NCBI GenBank assembly: GCA_907164885.2
Contig: OU015499.1
Location: forward strand, 165,156,097 to 165,220,096
Source: Dolomedes plantarius
Lineage: Eukaryota > Arthropoda > Arachnida > Araneae > Dolomedidae
Reading direction: 5' to 3'
DNA: 64,000 bases
Made by a program: the position numbers and the translations under genes. The stretch's first letter is position 1; each line of letters begins with the position of its first letter. Positions 1-10,334 of this stretch are shown here, piece after piece. A model generated the notes under the pieces. It did no database searches, was not told where the DNA came from, and worked only from the letters and a program-made list of their open reading frames with translations.

Positions 1-90
1 AACCTAAATTTAGGTTATAAGAATCAACCGCTAATAAGAATCAAAAACAGTAATGATAACGTGATTCTTATAAGCGGAAATTAATGTATA
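1..90. mobile_element. Possible Tigger/pogo-type terminal remnant
   Basis: The segment contains gattcttataagcgg, which resembles the end of the Tigger element found at 43638 (CCGCTTATAGTGATTCGTGG and TTATAAGAACC). The match is partial and the window edge cuts any outer end. It is read as a decayed nonautonomous end; another AT-rich repeat is equally possible. Confidence 0.25.
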
Positions 91-95
91 TATAT

Positions 96-221
96 CGCAC
101 CTCTGCTACAAGAGTTTTACATCTCAAAATAGCCACTATTTTCAGGAAGCCATTTCATTTCTTCTATAGCTCTTCCTGAAAATATGGCTATTTTGAATGG
201 AACACTTGTAGCAGAGGTGCG
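96..221. mobile_element. Foldback MITE, about 126 bp
   Basis: Almost the whole segment is an inverted repeat. The left arm begins CGCACCTCTGCTACAAG and the right arm ends with its complement CTTGTAGCAGAGGTGCG. The inner arms also pair around AAAATAGCCAC-ATTTTCAGGAAG. TATATAT flanks both ends. It codes for nothing and is a typical short palindromic nonautonomous DNA transposon; the superfamily is not clear. Confidence 0.7.
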
Positions 222-246
222 ATATATGCATATACAAACATTGTTT

Positions 247-248
<2 letters not shown>

Positions 249-290
<42 letters not shown>

Positions 291-325
291 CGTGTATGTA
301 TATATGTATTTATATATATCCGTAT
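249..325. repeat. (TA)n(TG)n microsatellite
   Basis: A TA run followed by TG/TATG repeats. The short Tyr/Ile and Thr/His reading frames across it are repeat artefacts. Confidence 0.9.
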
Positions 326-653
326 GTCTAAACATAGTGTTTTTTGCTGCTCCGTTACACTTCGATTTTGCGTTACTCCGTTAGCTCCATAGATAGTTGA
401 CCTGACCTATGACGGCTTTGACATACGAGGTGGTCACTGAATTGCGCTCTATGAATGGTCGCGCATTTTTATAACGCTGACCCGACGTCACTCTCACAGT
501 GAACAGGCACAAAGGGAAAAACAGACAACGAGACATGGCATGTTCTAAAAATTTATGTATTAAAATCGCACGCTATGTACAGCAGCCATAAGTTACAGTT
601 CGTTGAAATGCGCTCGCAGGTGGCTCGGCCACCCTCTTCAACAGGTTCAGGTT
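326..653. other. Unassigned sequence before the duplication
   Basis: More GC-balanced sequence (CGCTCTATGAATGGTCGCG, CCGACGTCACTC). No convincing ORF, splice pair or repeat boundary was seen. Confidence 0.3.
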
Positions 654-755
654 GAACAGGTGCCGTGGGGACAGTTCTGCAGAGGAAACATGATAATCAA
701 CGTAACAACCAACAAATACAATAACAAACATTGTGTTCGGCTGCCGTTTGTATCG

Positions 756-786
<31 letters not shown>

Positions 787-840
787 GACACACACACATA
801 CACATACACACACACATACATACATACACATATATAGAGA
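756..840. repeat. (CT)n(TA)n(CA)n compound microsatellite
   Basis: Compound simple repeat present at the same relative position in copy B (46232-46322), where the TA part is longer. Confidence 0.9.
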
Positions 841-987
841 GTGCTAGATTTCTAGAAATAGAGGTGCCGGAACGGTAACCTTCCGGGAGAGTACCAACAG
901 AGTAATTTGTGATAAAATAAATGCTTTTAACAATCATTTTTTTTTCCTAAACGGAGGTACCGGAAAAAATAGATTTGCGCATTCTCG

Positions 988-1266
988 TTGCACTGTACGA
1001 TTGCTATATGCAGATATTTTTTAAAAGAGTATCCATGTGAGGACAACCTCAAGAAAGTCCAAGAGTTTCAAAATCGAAGTACTGAAGACTTTCATATACG
1101 GGATCTGTTAGAAACCATTGAAAAGTTAAAACTATATGAAAAAGGAGGGATTCGTGAACAGTCGAACACAACATTTAAAATGATGGGGGAATATATGGCC
1201 ATGGTTGAATGTTTGATGAAATTTATGAGGTCAGTTAGAAGAGGTGACTGGAATGAACAAATTTAG
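988..1266 (+). pseudogene. Transposon-like coding fragment, copy A
   Basis: The frame reads through FKMMGEYMAMVECLMKFM and ends RSVRRGDWNEQI. Copy B reads MMWEYMAMVECLMQFM at the same place, so copy A has Trp to Gly. The pattern (aromatic-x-Y-M-x-M-V, hydrophobic stretch, R-x-x-R-x-G-x-W) recalls proteins I associate with invertebrate transposon-derived families, whose next segment normally continues for hundreds of residues. Here it stops at once. No start context or splice partner is visible. It is read as a short relic carried in both duplicates; the family assignment is from memory of pattern and is weak. Confidence 0.4.
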
Positions 1267-1267
1267 T

Positions 1268-1296
1268 AAAGTAGCCACTCTATCGTTGGCTACTTT
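1268..1296. other. 10-bp stem-loop after the coding scrap
   Basis: AAAGTAGCCA pairs perfectly with TGGCTACTTT across a 9-base loop. The same hairpin is at 46753-46781 in copy B. It does not match the histone 3' stem-loop. Function unknown; it could be a small MITE core. Confidence 0.5.
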
Positions 1297-1734
1297 TCTT
1301 TGCGTTACATATACACAATTACTCTAACGTGCGAAACAGGCACTTTCAAAGCGATCGGAGCTTAATCCGAGGAGTTACGGCCAAATCTTATTTGGACGAA
1401 AATCGGTGCATTTCGCCTATAAGCCGAGAAAACGTCTTTTCGCCATAACTCAAGAAATAACCCAAGCACACACTAAATTGCACTGCGGTCCTTCTTAAGT
1501 GTCCTCGAACATGCCGAATGTCCAATTTCATAAAATTCGGACGGTAAGTTTTGAAGTTAGCCTCGCATTCTAGTTTAGAACGCGGCCATATGCATTTGTA
1601 CGGCATGAAAATGATTTTCGCGCCATAACTCCAGACATAACGGTACCAGACACATTAAATACAGACCAATTACCGTTTTATACGACAGTACAGTTTATTG
1701 CATTCTTAAATATGTAGGGATATGCGTATTTCCT
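1297..1734. other. Conserved duplicated spacer, no gene seen
   Basis: This stretch aligns with about 46782-47220. It contains the repeated phrases CGCCATAACTC and GCGCCATAACTCC. Its reading frames are not kept between the copies, so I call no gene. Confidence 0.4.
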
Positions 1735-2068
1735 CTGTTCTCAAGCCTATCCCTCATACAGTGCAGATGGAAGGGTTTTTCATCTTAAATTACCCTCTCC
1801 GGAAAATCTTTTCTCACACATAAAGCAATCGAAAGGTTTCTCTTCTTTAAGGGTACGGAGATGCGTTTTTAAGGCACACTGCAAGGAAAATCTCTCTCAC
1901 ACAGAGGAAGAAAGATTTCTGTGTAGGTACGATCATATATTTTGAAAAAATCCGAGTTCAGAAAGCCGTTTCTCACATATCATTTCCTCCATGCATAAGG
2001 AGATTCGTTTTGAAATTCCCCTGCAATGAAAATCTTTTTTTACAAACAGTGTATGCGAAAGGTTTCTC
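1735..2068 (-). pseudogene. Decayed C2H2 fingers 3' of the array, copy A
   Basis: On the minus strand 84-bp-spaced remnants of the same finger unit can be read (complements of AAGGTTTCTCTTC, GTACGGAGATGCGTTTTTAA and CTGCAAGGAAAATCT), but stops and indels break every frame. They lie after the array's normal stop at 2069, so they are former array units now outside the coding region. The equivalent block in copy B is 47225-47571. Confidence 0.7.
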
Positions 2069-2455
2069 TCATGTGTGGGTACTTTGATGTGCTGTTAAAT
2101 GACACTGCTGAGAATATCTTCCCTCACACACAGCGTAGGCGAAAGGTTTCTCTTCCATGTGGATGCGATAATGTGTTGTTAAATTCCCCTTTTTAGAAAA
2201 TATTTTCCCACATACAGTGCAGGCAAAAGGTTTCTCTCCCGTGTGGATGCGAAGATGTGATTTTAAAGTACTCTGTTTAGAAAATGCATTCACACATACA
2301 GGGCAGACGAATGGTGTCTCTCCCGTATGGATGCGAAGATGTACATATAAATTACTCTGTTCAGAAAAGGTTTTCCCACATACAGTGCATTCGAAAGGTT
2401 TCTCTCCCGTATGGATGCGGAGATGTTTTTTTAAATTGCTCTGTGAAGAACACCT
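2069..2455 (-). pseudogene. Stranded 3' fingers of zinc-finger gene A
   Basis: This segment is in the same frame as the upstream 2456-5212 ORF but is cut off by the TAA at 2456-2458. It encodes the rest of one finger plus four more, ending QQCHLTAHQSTHT, the same C terminus as intact copy B. The last finger has FAYAVC where copy B has FACAVC, so its first Cys is lost. Without readthrough or an internal start, these fingers are untranslated. Confidence 0.85.
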
Positions 2456-5212
2456 TTAATCACATACATTGCAGGCGAAAGGTTTCTCTCCCGTATGGAT
2501 ACGAAGATGTGCTGTTAAATTACTCTGTTCCGAAAAGGTGTTTCCACATACAGTGCATTCGAAAGCTTTCTCTCCAATGTGGATGCGGAGATGTCTTTTT
2601 AGATTATTCTGTACAGAAAATGTTTTCCCACATACAGTGCATGCGAAAGGTTTCTCTCCCGTGTGGACGCGGAGATGATTTTTCAAACTACTCTGTTCAG
2701 AAAATGTTTTCTCACATACAGTGCATGCGAAAGGTTTCTCTCCCGTGTGGATGCGAAGATGTGATTTTAAAGTACTCTGTTTAGAAAATGCATTCACACA
2801 TACAGGGCAGACGAATGGTGTCTCTCCCGTATGGATGCGAAGATGTGCATATAAATTACTCTGTTCAGAAAAGGTTTTCCCACATACAGTGCATTCGAAA
2901 GGTTTCTCTCCCGTATGGACGCGGAGATGTTTTTTTAAATCGCTCTGTGCAGAACACCTTTTATCACATACAGTGCAGGCGAAAGGTTTCTCTCCCGTAT
3001 GGATGCGAAGATGTGCTGTTAAATTACTCTGTTTAGAAAATGTTTTCCCACATACAGTGCATTCGAAAGGTTTCTCTCCCGTGTGGACGCGGAGATGTGC
3101 ATTTAAATGACTCTGTTTAGAAAATGTTTTCCCACATACAGCGCAGGCGAAAGGTTTCTCTCCCGTATGGATACGAAGATGTGCTGTTAAATTACTGTGT
3201 TCAGAAAAGGTTTTCCCACATACAGTGCATTCGAAAGGTTTCTCTCCCGTATGGATGCGGAGATGTCTTTTTAAATCGCTCTGTGAAGAACACCTTTTAT
3301 CACATACAGTGCAGGCGAAACGTTTATCTCCCGTATGGATACGCAGATGTGCTGTTAAATTACTCTGTTCAGAAAAGGTTTTCTCACATACAGTGCATTC
3401 GAAAGCTTTCTCTCCAGTGTGGATGCGGAGATGTCTTTTTAAATCGCTCTGTGAAGAACACCTTTTATCACATACAATGCACGCGAAAGGTTTCTCTCCC
3501 GTATGGAAGCGGAGATGTTTTTTTAAATCGCTCTGTGAAGAACACCTTTTATCACATACAGTGCAGGCGAAAGGTTTCTCTCCCGTATGGATACGCAGAT
3601 GTGCTGTTAAATTACTCTTTTCAGAAAAGGTTTTCTCACATACAGTGCATTCGAAAGCTTTCTCTCCAGTGTGGATGCGGAGATGTCTTTTTAAATCGCT
3701 CTGTGAAGAACACCTTTTATCACATACAATGCACGCGAAAGGTTTCTCTCCCGTATGGAAGCGGAGATGTTTTTTTAAATCGCTCTGTGAAGAACACCTT
3801 TTATCACATACAGTGCAGGCGAAAGGTTTCTCTCCCGTATGGATGCGAAGATGTGCTGTTAAATTACTCTGTTTAGAAAATGTTTTCCCACATACAGTGC
3901 ATTCGAAAGGTTTCTCTCCCGTGTGGACGCGGAGATGTGCATTTAAATGACTCTGTTTAGAAAATGTTTTCCCACATACAGCGCAGGCGAAAGGTTTCTC
4001 TCCCGTATGGATACGAAGATGTGCTGTTAAATTACTGTGTTCAGAAAAGGTTTTCCCACATACAGTGCATTCGAAAGGTTTCTCTCCCGTATGGATGCGG
4101 AGATGTCTTTTTAAATCGCTCTGTGAAGAACACATTTTATCACATACAGTGCAGGCGAAACGTTTATCTCCCGTATGGATACGCAGATGTGCTGTTAAAT
4201 TACTCTGTTCAGAAAAGGTTTTCCCACATACAGTGCATTCGAAAGGTTTCTCTCCCGTATGGATGCGGAGATGTCTTTTTAAATCGCTCTGTGAAGAACA
4301 CCTTTTATCACATACAGTGCAGGCGAAACGTTTATCTCCCGTATGGATACGCAGATGTGCTGTTAAATTACTCTGTTCAGAAAAGGTTTTCTCACACACA
4401 GTGCATTCGAAAGCTTTCTCTCCAGTGTGGATGCGGAGATGTCTTTTTAAATCGCTCTGTGAAGAACACCTTTTATCACATACAATGCACGCGAAAGGTT
4501 TCTCTCCCGTATGTAAGCGGAGATGTTTTTTTAAATCGCTCTGTGAAGAACACCTTTTATCACATACAGTGCAGGCGAAAGGTTTCTCTCCCGTATGGAT
4601 ACGCAGATGTGCTGTTAAATTACTCTTTACAGAAAAGGTTTTCTCACATACAGTGCATTCGAAAGCTTTCTCTCCAGTGTGGATGCGGAGATGTCTTTTT
4701 AAATCGCTCTGTGAAGAACACCTTTTATCACATACAATGCACGCGAAAGGTTTCTCTCCCGTATGGAAGCGGAGATGTTTTTTTAAATCGCTCTGTGAAG
4801 AACACCTTTTATCACATACAGTGCAGGCGAAAGGTTTCTCTCCCGTATGGATGCGAAGATGTGCTGTTAAATTACTCTGTTCAGAAAATGTTTTTACACA
4901 TACAGTGCATTCGAAAGGTTTCTCTCCCGTGTGGACGAGAAGATGTGCATTTAAATGACTCTGTCGAGAAAATTTTATCTCACATACACTGCATGCGAAA
5001 GGTTTCTCTCCCGTGTGGATGCGGAGATGTGATGTTAATTTACTCTGTTCAGAAAAGGTTTCCCCACTGGAACTTCTTATATATAAACTACTTCTACACG
5101 TTTCATACGGAGTGCATTCATTTTCGGATTGAGCAGGGTTCTGCTCGCAGGAATTGCATTTGTTGGAAAGTGTATTTATGCTGGAAATACACGACATTTG
5201 CTTTGCTGGCAT
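2456..5212 (-). CDS. Poly-C2H2 zinc-finger protein, copy A (truncated)
   Basis: A 918-residue ORF made almost wholly of C2H2 fingers: about 30 complete 28-residue units plus a stump ending CNVCD. Units follow C-x2-C-x3-F/C-x5-L-x2-H-x3-H with TGEKPF linkers, the standard layout for sequence-specific nuclear DNA binding. The start is the ATG of MPAKQMSC; an in-frame stop lies a few codons upstream. The first 65 residues contain no KRAB, ZAD or BTB domain. The first finger-like unit has lost its CxxC (SSGETFSEQSKLTSH). Many units of the DKRC-SSQSDL type carry Cys in place of the core Phe. The ORF ends at a TAA where sister units have AAA (Lys of DKRC), so the protein lacks its normal tail. It may still be functional, or be an early pseudogene. 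Confidence 0.88.
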   Translation of the reverse strand: MPAKQMSCISSINTLSNKCNSCEQNPAQSENECTPYETCRSSLYIRSSSGETFSEQSKLTSHLRIHTGEKPFACSVCEIKFSRQSHLNAHLLVHTGEKPFECTVCVKTFSEQSNLTAHLRIHTGEKPFACTVCDKRCSSQSDLKKHLRFHTGEKPFACIVCDKRCSSQSDLKRHLRIHTGEKAFECTVCEKTFSVKSNLTAHLRIHTGEKPFACTVCDKRCSSQSDLKKHLRLHTGEKPFACIVCDKRCSSQSDLKRHLRIHTGEKAFECTVCEKTFSEQSNLTAHLRIHTGDKRFACTVCDKRCSSQSDLKRHLRIHTGEKPFECTVCGKTFSEQSNLTAHLRIHTGDKRFACTVCDKMCSSQSDLKRHLRIHTGEKPFECTVCGKTFSEHSNLTAHLRIHTGEKPFACAVCGKTFSKQSHLNAHLRVHTGEKPFECTVCGKTFSKQSNLTAHLRIHTGEKPFACTVCDKRCSSQSDLKKHLRFHTGEKPFACIVCDKRCSSQSDLKRHLRIHTGEKAFECTVCEKTFSEKSNLTAHLRIHTGEKPFACTVCDKRCSSQSDLKKHLRFHTGEKPFACIVCDKRCSSQSDLKRHLRIHTGEKAFECTVCEKTFSEQSNLTAHLRIHTGDKRFACTVCDKRCSSQSDLKRHLRIHTGEKPFECTVCGKTFSEHSNLTAHLRIHTGEKPFACAVCGKTFSKQSHLNAHLRVHTGEKPFECTVCGKTFSKQSNLTAHLRIHTGEKPFACTVCDKRCSAQSDLKKHLRVHTGEKPFECTVCGKTFSEQSNLYAHLRIHTGETPFVCPVCVNAFSKQSTLKSHLRIHTGEKPFACTVCEKTFSEQSSLKNHLRVHTGEKPFACTVCGKTFSVQNNLKRHLRIHIGEKAFECTVCGNTFSEQSNLTAHLRIHTGEKPFACNVCD

Positions 5213-5309
5213 GCCGACGTTCCTTCACAGGATGATTAGAAAACTGTAACTGCCAGGCATACGTTGACTTTCTGAATATTATGACACCAGAAACGTTTTA
5301 GTTTCCCAC

Positions 5310-5330
5310 CTGACAAACTGTACGGAGAAC
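5310..5330 (-). other. Candidate 21-nt leader exon, zinc-finger gene A
   Basis: On the minus strand a strong acceptor (ctcctctcttttcag) precedes GTTCTCCGTACAGTTTGTCAG, which is followed by gtggga. Copy B has the same exon with a better donor, gtgaga (50004-50024). It lies about 100 bases upstream of the zinc-finger ATG, as a 5' leader or N-terminal exon would. No transcript evidence exists here; chance is possible. Confidence 0.3.
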
Positions 5331-5820
5331 CTGAAAAGAGAGGAGAAAGGAATTTGAATGGGATATATTAACACTTTTACATGACGCTTTTTTTATTTTT
5401 CCTGTGAAATGAATAGCAATATATAAATGTTTGTGCTTGGAAATGAGATATATATGAATTATGTTATAAATTACGTTCTGGATTAATGAAAGTTCTGAGC
5501 ATTTTAAATTTATTGTAATTAGGGCACGAGGTTCCTTAGCCATTCTTATTGTTTTGTCCTGGTAGATCATAAGGACTCGCACGGATTTGGTATGTTTCGG
5601 TTTGTAGGGATCTCCACAATACGATATCGACCCGATCAAAAACTCATAAGCAATATTCACATTTTTCCCTTTATATTCATTTTAGTTAACCGTAATTAAA
5701 AATAATTTCATCATTAATTCTTTAGCTTAATGCTCAGAGAAATTCTATGAACATATGATGAAAAAGCTTTGGTTACCATCAGATTAAAAAGTTTATAACT
5801 GTAATGAAATATATAAAATT

Positions 5821-6486
5821 ACTAGCTGAAAACCCGCGCTTTGCTACGGAGTACATTCAAATTAAATACAACGGTCAATGTATGCAATTAATATATATAT
5901 TTATAATAAATGCGACGATTAATCTATACAATTGATGTAAAATATATATATATATATTTGTAAAAAAAATCGTAAGGGATATTTATTTTTTTTTGGATAA
6001 TATCCAATCATCTGCTGCATTAGAAAGAAGAAAAAAAAATTTTTTTTTGTCTATTTAGTCGTTACGCACGTGACGATAAATTTATTTAAAGTACCAAAAA
6101 AAGAAATTATGTGATCGTCATTTAATAAATTAAATTCTAAAAATGAATCTTTAAAAATTCACCAAAATTCAGAAAATCGAGGTAAAGGTTAGATAAAGAT
6201 TTCATTTTAAAGGAATTTTTAGGATCTTTCTCGTGATGTAAATTTTATAACCTTGAAATTATTATTCTAAATGCAAACGTAAAAAACGTTATAAAAAAGC
6301 TTAAAAATTTAATTTTAAAAAAATCTAAGAAGAATTTTTCAAAAATCTTTCTTAGTGCACCCCTACACCATAAGAAGAATCGCCATGCAAAATTTCAGCC
6401 CTTTAGGTCCAGCGGTTTGGTCTGTGCGTTGTATGTCAGTCAGTCAGTGAGTGAGTCAGTTACGGAACTGTTTTATATATATAGAT
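5821..6486. repeat. ACTAGC...TATATAGATT dispersed repeat, copy 1
   Basis: It begins ACTAGCTGAAAACCCGCGC, contains GTCCAGCGGTTTGGTCTGTG and a GTCAGTCAGT array, and ends TTTTATATATATAGATT. This end structure is common for short noncoding interspersed elements in invertebrates. No ORF. Other copies lie at 8026-8698 and 50517-51198; 20836-21350 has the same ends with a different body. The class (SINE, Helitron-like or other) is not settled. Confidence 0.75.
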
Positions 6487-6675
6487 TACAGGAAATAGCA
6501 AATATACAGCCTATGGATCTGTTTAGGCATATTTGTTTGTATTGTAGTTTGGTAGCAACAGCTATTTTTCACCACGCTCTCTCATTATTTTAAACAGAAT
6601 GTTGTGTATCAAATACATTAGAATTGGCAATAGAATAAATTCTTCAAATTTCGGTACGTTCATCTACTGTACAAT

Positions 6676-7685
6676 CAGGGTTGGCAAGTTTCTTCCAAAG
6701 TGGAAAACCATGGAAAAAAACGGCTGGAAGAAATGGAAGAAACTGCTTTTCTTTTAGAATTTACTATATAAGTTGCAACTTTGAAGGTACAATAATTGCA
6801 TTTTTCTTATAGATAACCTTAAGTAAATTCAATTAGACCTATAAAAATTTAATTGATTATATATGCTACATTAATAATAACATCAGTTTTTTTAGCCAAG
6901 ATCAGATTACATACCTGAAGAAAAGAAATTTTATCCAAAATACACAAAATCTATTAAAAGTTATACATTTTAATTTAACCAGTATAATTTTTTATTATTT
7001 AAACTAATATCCAATAATTATTGTAGTAAAAAAATGTCATCAACTTCATCATTTTCCATACTACAGTGCAACATGGTATAACAAAACAAAAGTTTTTGAG
7101 CAGTCGGTTTCTCAACTTCGAATGGATGAATGTAAAAGAAGAAAAATTCCTTCAAGTCCTGCAGAACTTAAGGAGAGTTTAAAACATTGACATACCCATA
7201 GCTCATTGAGTATGTCACTGCACTTGCAAATATTTTTAAATTTATTTGGTATGTCCACCTCATTTCCTGTTGTATTGGTAACGCAAACAAACTTGAAAGA
7301 AATAAAAAATTACTTGTTCTTACTCTCCTTTACATGTCCAGCACACAATATGGTGTGCCATAGTCAGAGACACAATCAATGGGTGCCTATGACTCACTAC
7401 ATTCTTTCTAGCCTCATGGGGCCAGACTTGAACAATAGGAGAGAATAAAACATTGTAAATTGCAAACGAAATGGGGGAAAGGGAAATAAACTTGTCAGTA
7501 CCAGCTCATACAAAGGATTGCATTTTCAAAAATATTAATATCTTTAATTAAGTTATGCACATTAGATTTGATATATTATGCTTTCAGTTTAATTCTTTAA
7601 TATAGTAAATATATTTTGATCATCTGTATTGTTTTCTGTTCGGTTTTTCCATTTCTTCCACTGTCCTGGAAGAAACCCAACCCTG
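6676..7685 (-). mobile_element. Degenerate hAT element with 8-bp TSD, copy A
   Basis: The element has inverted ends CAGGGTTGGCAAGTTTCTTCC and GGAAGAAACCCAACCCTG. It is flanked by perfect 8-bp direct repeats TGTACAAT (6668-6675 and 7686-7693), the hallmark of hAT insertion. The minus strand retains scraps of a hAT C-terminal dimerisation region, best seen in copy B (SSAGLERIF, HSKLRNRL). It has no intact transposase and is inactive. Copy B has the same insertion with the same repeats, so it predates the duplication. Confidence 0.88.
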
Positions 7686-8025
7686 TGTACAATAGTACTT
7701 TTATATGATTCTTTACATTTTCAAACGTTTCAAAACAGTTATCTGGGGACCTCTTGTAGTCTGTGTGATATACGTCAGGAATACACGGCAGATAAGGTCT
7801 TTTTCAGACCGACATCTTTTAAATATTGTATTACGAGAGTATAAACACGTAATAAAAATTTACATGTCTTTCTCATTTAAAAAAAAAAATTTCTCTATTT
7901 TGCAGGATGGATATTCAAGTTACATAAGCTTCGAAATTAAAATTCTTTCTTAATAATGGTCCTTTACCTGATGGTGGTTACCATCAGAATAAAAAGTTTA
8001 TAACTGTAATGAAATATATAAAATT

Positions 8026-8698
8026 ACTAGCTGAAAATCCGCGCTTTGCTACGGAGTACATTCAAATTAAATACAACGGTCAATGTATGCAATTAATGCC
8101 AAAAAAATAATATATATATTTATAATAAAGGCGACGATTAATGTATACAATTGATGTAATATATATATATATATATATATATTTGTAAAAAAATCGTAAG
8201 GGATATTTATTTTTTTTGGATAATATCCAATCATCTGCTGCATTAGAAAGAAAAAAAATATTTTTTTTGTCTAGTTAGTTGTTATGCACGTGACGATAAA
8301 TTTATTTAAAGTACCAAAAAAAGAAATCACGTGATCGGCATTTAATAAATCAAATTCTAAAAATCAATCTTTAAAAATTCACCAAAAATCAGAAAATCGA
8401 GGTAATGGTTCGAAAAAGATTAGATTTTAAAGGAATTTTTAGGATCTTTCTCGGGATGTAAATTTTATAACCCTCAAATTATTATTCTAAATGCAAACTT
8501 AAAAAAAGTTACAAAAAAACTTAAAAATTTAATTTTAAAAAATCTAAGAATTTTTCAAAAATCTTTCTTAGTGCACCCCTCCACCATAAGAAGAATCGCC
8601 ATGCAAAATTTCAGCCATTTAGGTCCAGCGGTTTGGTCTGTGCGTTGTATGTCAGTCAGTGAGTGAGTCAGTTACGGAACTGTTTTATATATATAGAT
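8026..8698. repeat. ACTAGC...TATATAGATT dispersed repeat, copy 2
   Basis: Second copy in duplicate A, carried within the tandem duplication rather than by separate insertion, because the flanks on both sides match those of 5821-6486. Confidence 0.75.
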
Positions 8699-8882
8699 TA
8701 CATGAAATAGCAAATATGCAGCCTATGGATCTGTTTAGGCATATTTGTTTGTATTGTAGTTTGGTAGCAACAGCTATTTTTCACCACGCTCTCTCATTAT
8801 TTTAAACAGAATGTTGTGTATCAAATACATTAGAATTGGCAATAGAATAAATTCTTCAAATTTCGGTATGTTCATCTACTGT

Positions 8883-9024
8883 ACAATCAGGGTTGGTAAG
8901 TTTCTTCCAAAGTGGAAAAACCATGGAAAAAACAGGCTGGAAGAAATAGGTTTCTTCCACTAGTGGAAGAAATCGAAGAAACTGCTTTTGTTTAAGAATT
9001 TACTATATAAGTTGCAACTTAAAG
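8883..9024. mobile_element. Truncated left end of the hAT element
   Basis: GTACAATCAGGGTTGG and the following bases repeat the left end at 6676, then the match stops near 9024. It came along with the tandem duplication and has no right end. Confidence 0.7.
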
Positions 9025-9740
9025 TTAAATTTTTAATTAAAGTTCAATTTTTCTAAAAGAATTACGTTTTTGAATTTTTGTATAGTTTAAATTACTTTGC
9101 AAAACGATTTTTTATATATCCTGATTTTGGCACGTCTTTCTCATTTGTCATTTTAAAAAAAATTTCTCTATTTTGCGGAATGGATATTCAAGTTACATAA
9201 GCTTCGAAATTAAAATTCTTTCTTAATAATGATCTTTTATGAATTTCCATGGATAAAATGTCTTCGTTTTCACAGTGGATATTAGGGCAAAGAGACCTTA
9301 ACAAAATATATGACTAAACAGAAATTCTAGAGATGTATGACATTCTTTAAGATTGTGTGGTTAGAACTGCAAACATTTCTTCAATTCTGCTTTGCAAACA
9401 TCTACCCAGCGAGCTACGTAAGCACAAAGGAGACTACTACATAATAAATGCACTAAAAATAAATATGCATGCCTATTAAAATGTACACCGGGATTACAAT
9501 TGTGAATTGGGGACTTATATTATCTTAAAAACTCTACCAAACTTCTTGTTGATAATATTAAAATAGTTTTGCTATAAATCTAGCAATCATAAGAATTAGA
9601 ATTATAAAAATGAAATTAGATAAGTTAAGAAAAATTTTAATTACATTATGATTATCTTAAGTTACCTTTATACTAACTATTAAAATAAATAAAATAATTG
9701 TGTGATTCAGAGAATATTTCGAAAACCATTTTGTTCTTAC

Positions 9741-9852
9741 AGGATAAGATAATCTCATAACATTTTTCATTGTGTGTATCAAGTCAATTGATTTTAAAAT
9801 ATCCACATAGACTGGAATTATTTTCATCAAAACTCTACGATACACTTCTGTG
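9741..9852 (-). CDS. Candidate exon (delta) of duplicated unknown gene, A
   Basis: Acceptor tctcatttcctgtag precedes the exon and donor gtaaga follows TTATCTTATCCT. It has one base of a split codon, then 37 open codons with VYRRVLMKIIPVYVDILKSI and TMKNVMRLSYP. The entry phase fits the 2-base exit of the upstream exon 10335-10537. Copy B keeps the same length, frame and both splice sites (54147-54258). The protein family is not recognised; the sequence is helical and hydrophobic in character. Confidence 0.55.
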
Positions 9853-10334
9853 CTACAGGAAATGAGATGAAGATTAAGCTATACCTCTTATAACACTTCT
9901 TGGTTAGAGAAAATCCCACTTACCATTTCATTAACAATGACATAGAAAAGTAATTGTCAATATAAATAATTTTTCATGATAGAGTAAGAAATATTTTATT
10001 CTGCAGTCATGAATGTATACATTTAGAGTAACAGCCAAAGTTTAATATATTTACCAAAACAATGATTTAAGAAACATATATGCATAGTATACAGAACAGT
10101 AATTCTCACATGTAACTTGTAAATCTTTTAAAAGTCTAAATAAATAAAAGACAAAATCTACAGTCATATAAAATTACCTACATTAAATTAAAACTGTTTA
10201 GTTCATATACAAACATGTAATGGTCTTTTTACAAATTACTTCCCATACACGATTTTTCCTTTCCCATCTCCTTCGAAATGGTGGAAATTTGACACATTTT
10301 ATATAATAATAAATTTAAATCATTAGAAGACTAC

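Larger units (their letters stand above)
5771..9240. repeat. Tandem duplication unique to copy A
   Basis: Sequence from ggttaccatcag at 5771 recurs at 7976 in the same order: flank, ACTAGC repeat, spacer and the left end of the hAT element. The second unit is then cut at about 9024. A further shared piece at 7858-7965 matches 9128-9235. Copy B has one unit only (50468 onward), so this arose in copy A after the large duplication, or was lost in B. Confidence 0.8.

Noticed and set aside
2217..5235. Long plus-strand frames across both zinc-finger arrays (up to about 420 codons)
   Set aside because: They are antisense shadows of the 84-bp finger repeat; the minus strand encodes canonical C2H2 fingers.
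5298..5660. 120-codon minus-strand frame shared with copy B (50000-50356)
   Set aside because: The C-terminal thirds differ by frameshift between copies and no start or splice logic supports a protein; only the small leader exon inside it was kept.
7705..7845. Open minus-strand segment beside the hAT element, present in both copies
   Set aside because: Differences between copies are not consistently silent in any one frame and no splice acceptor fits.
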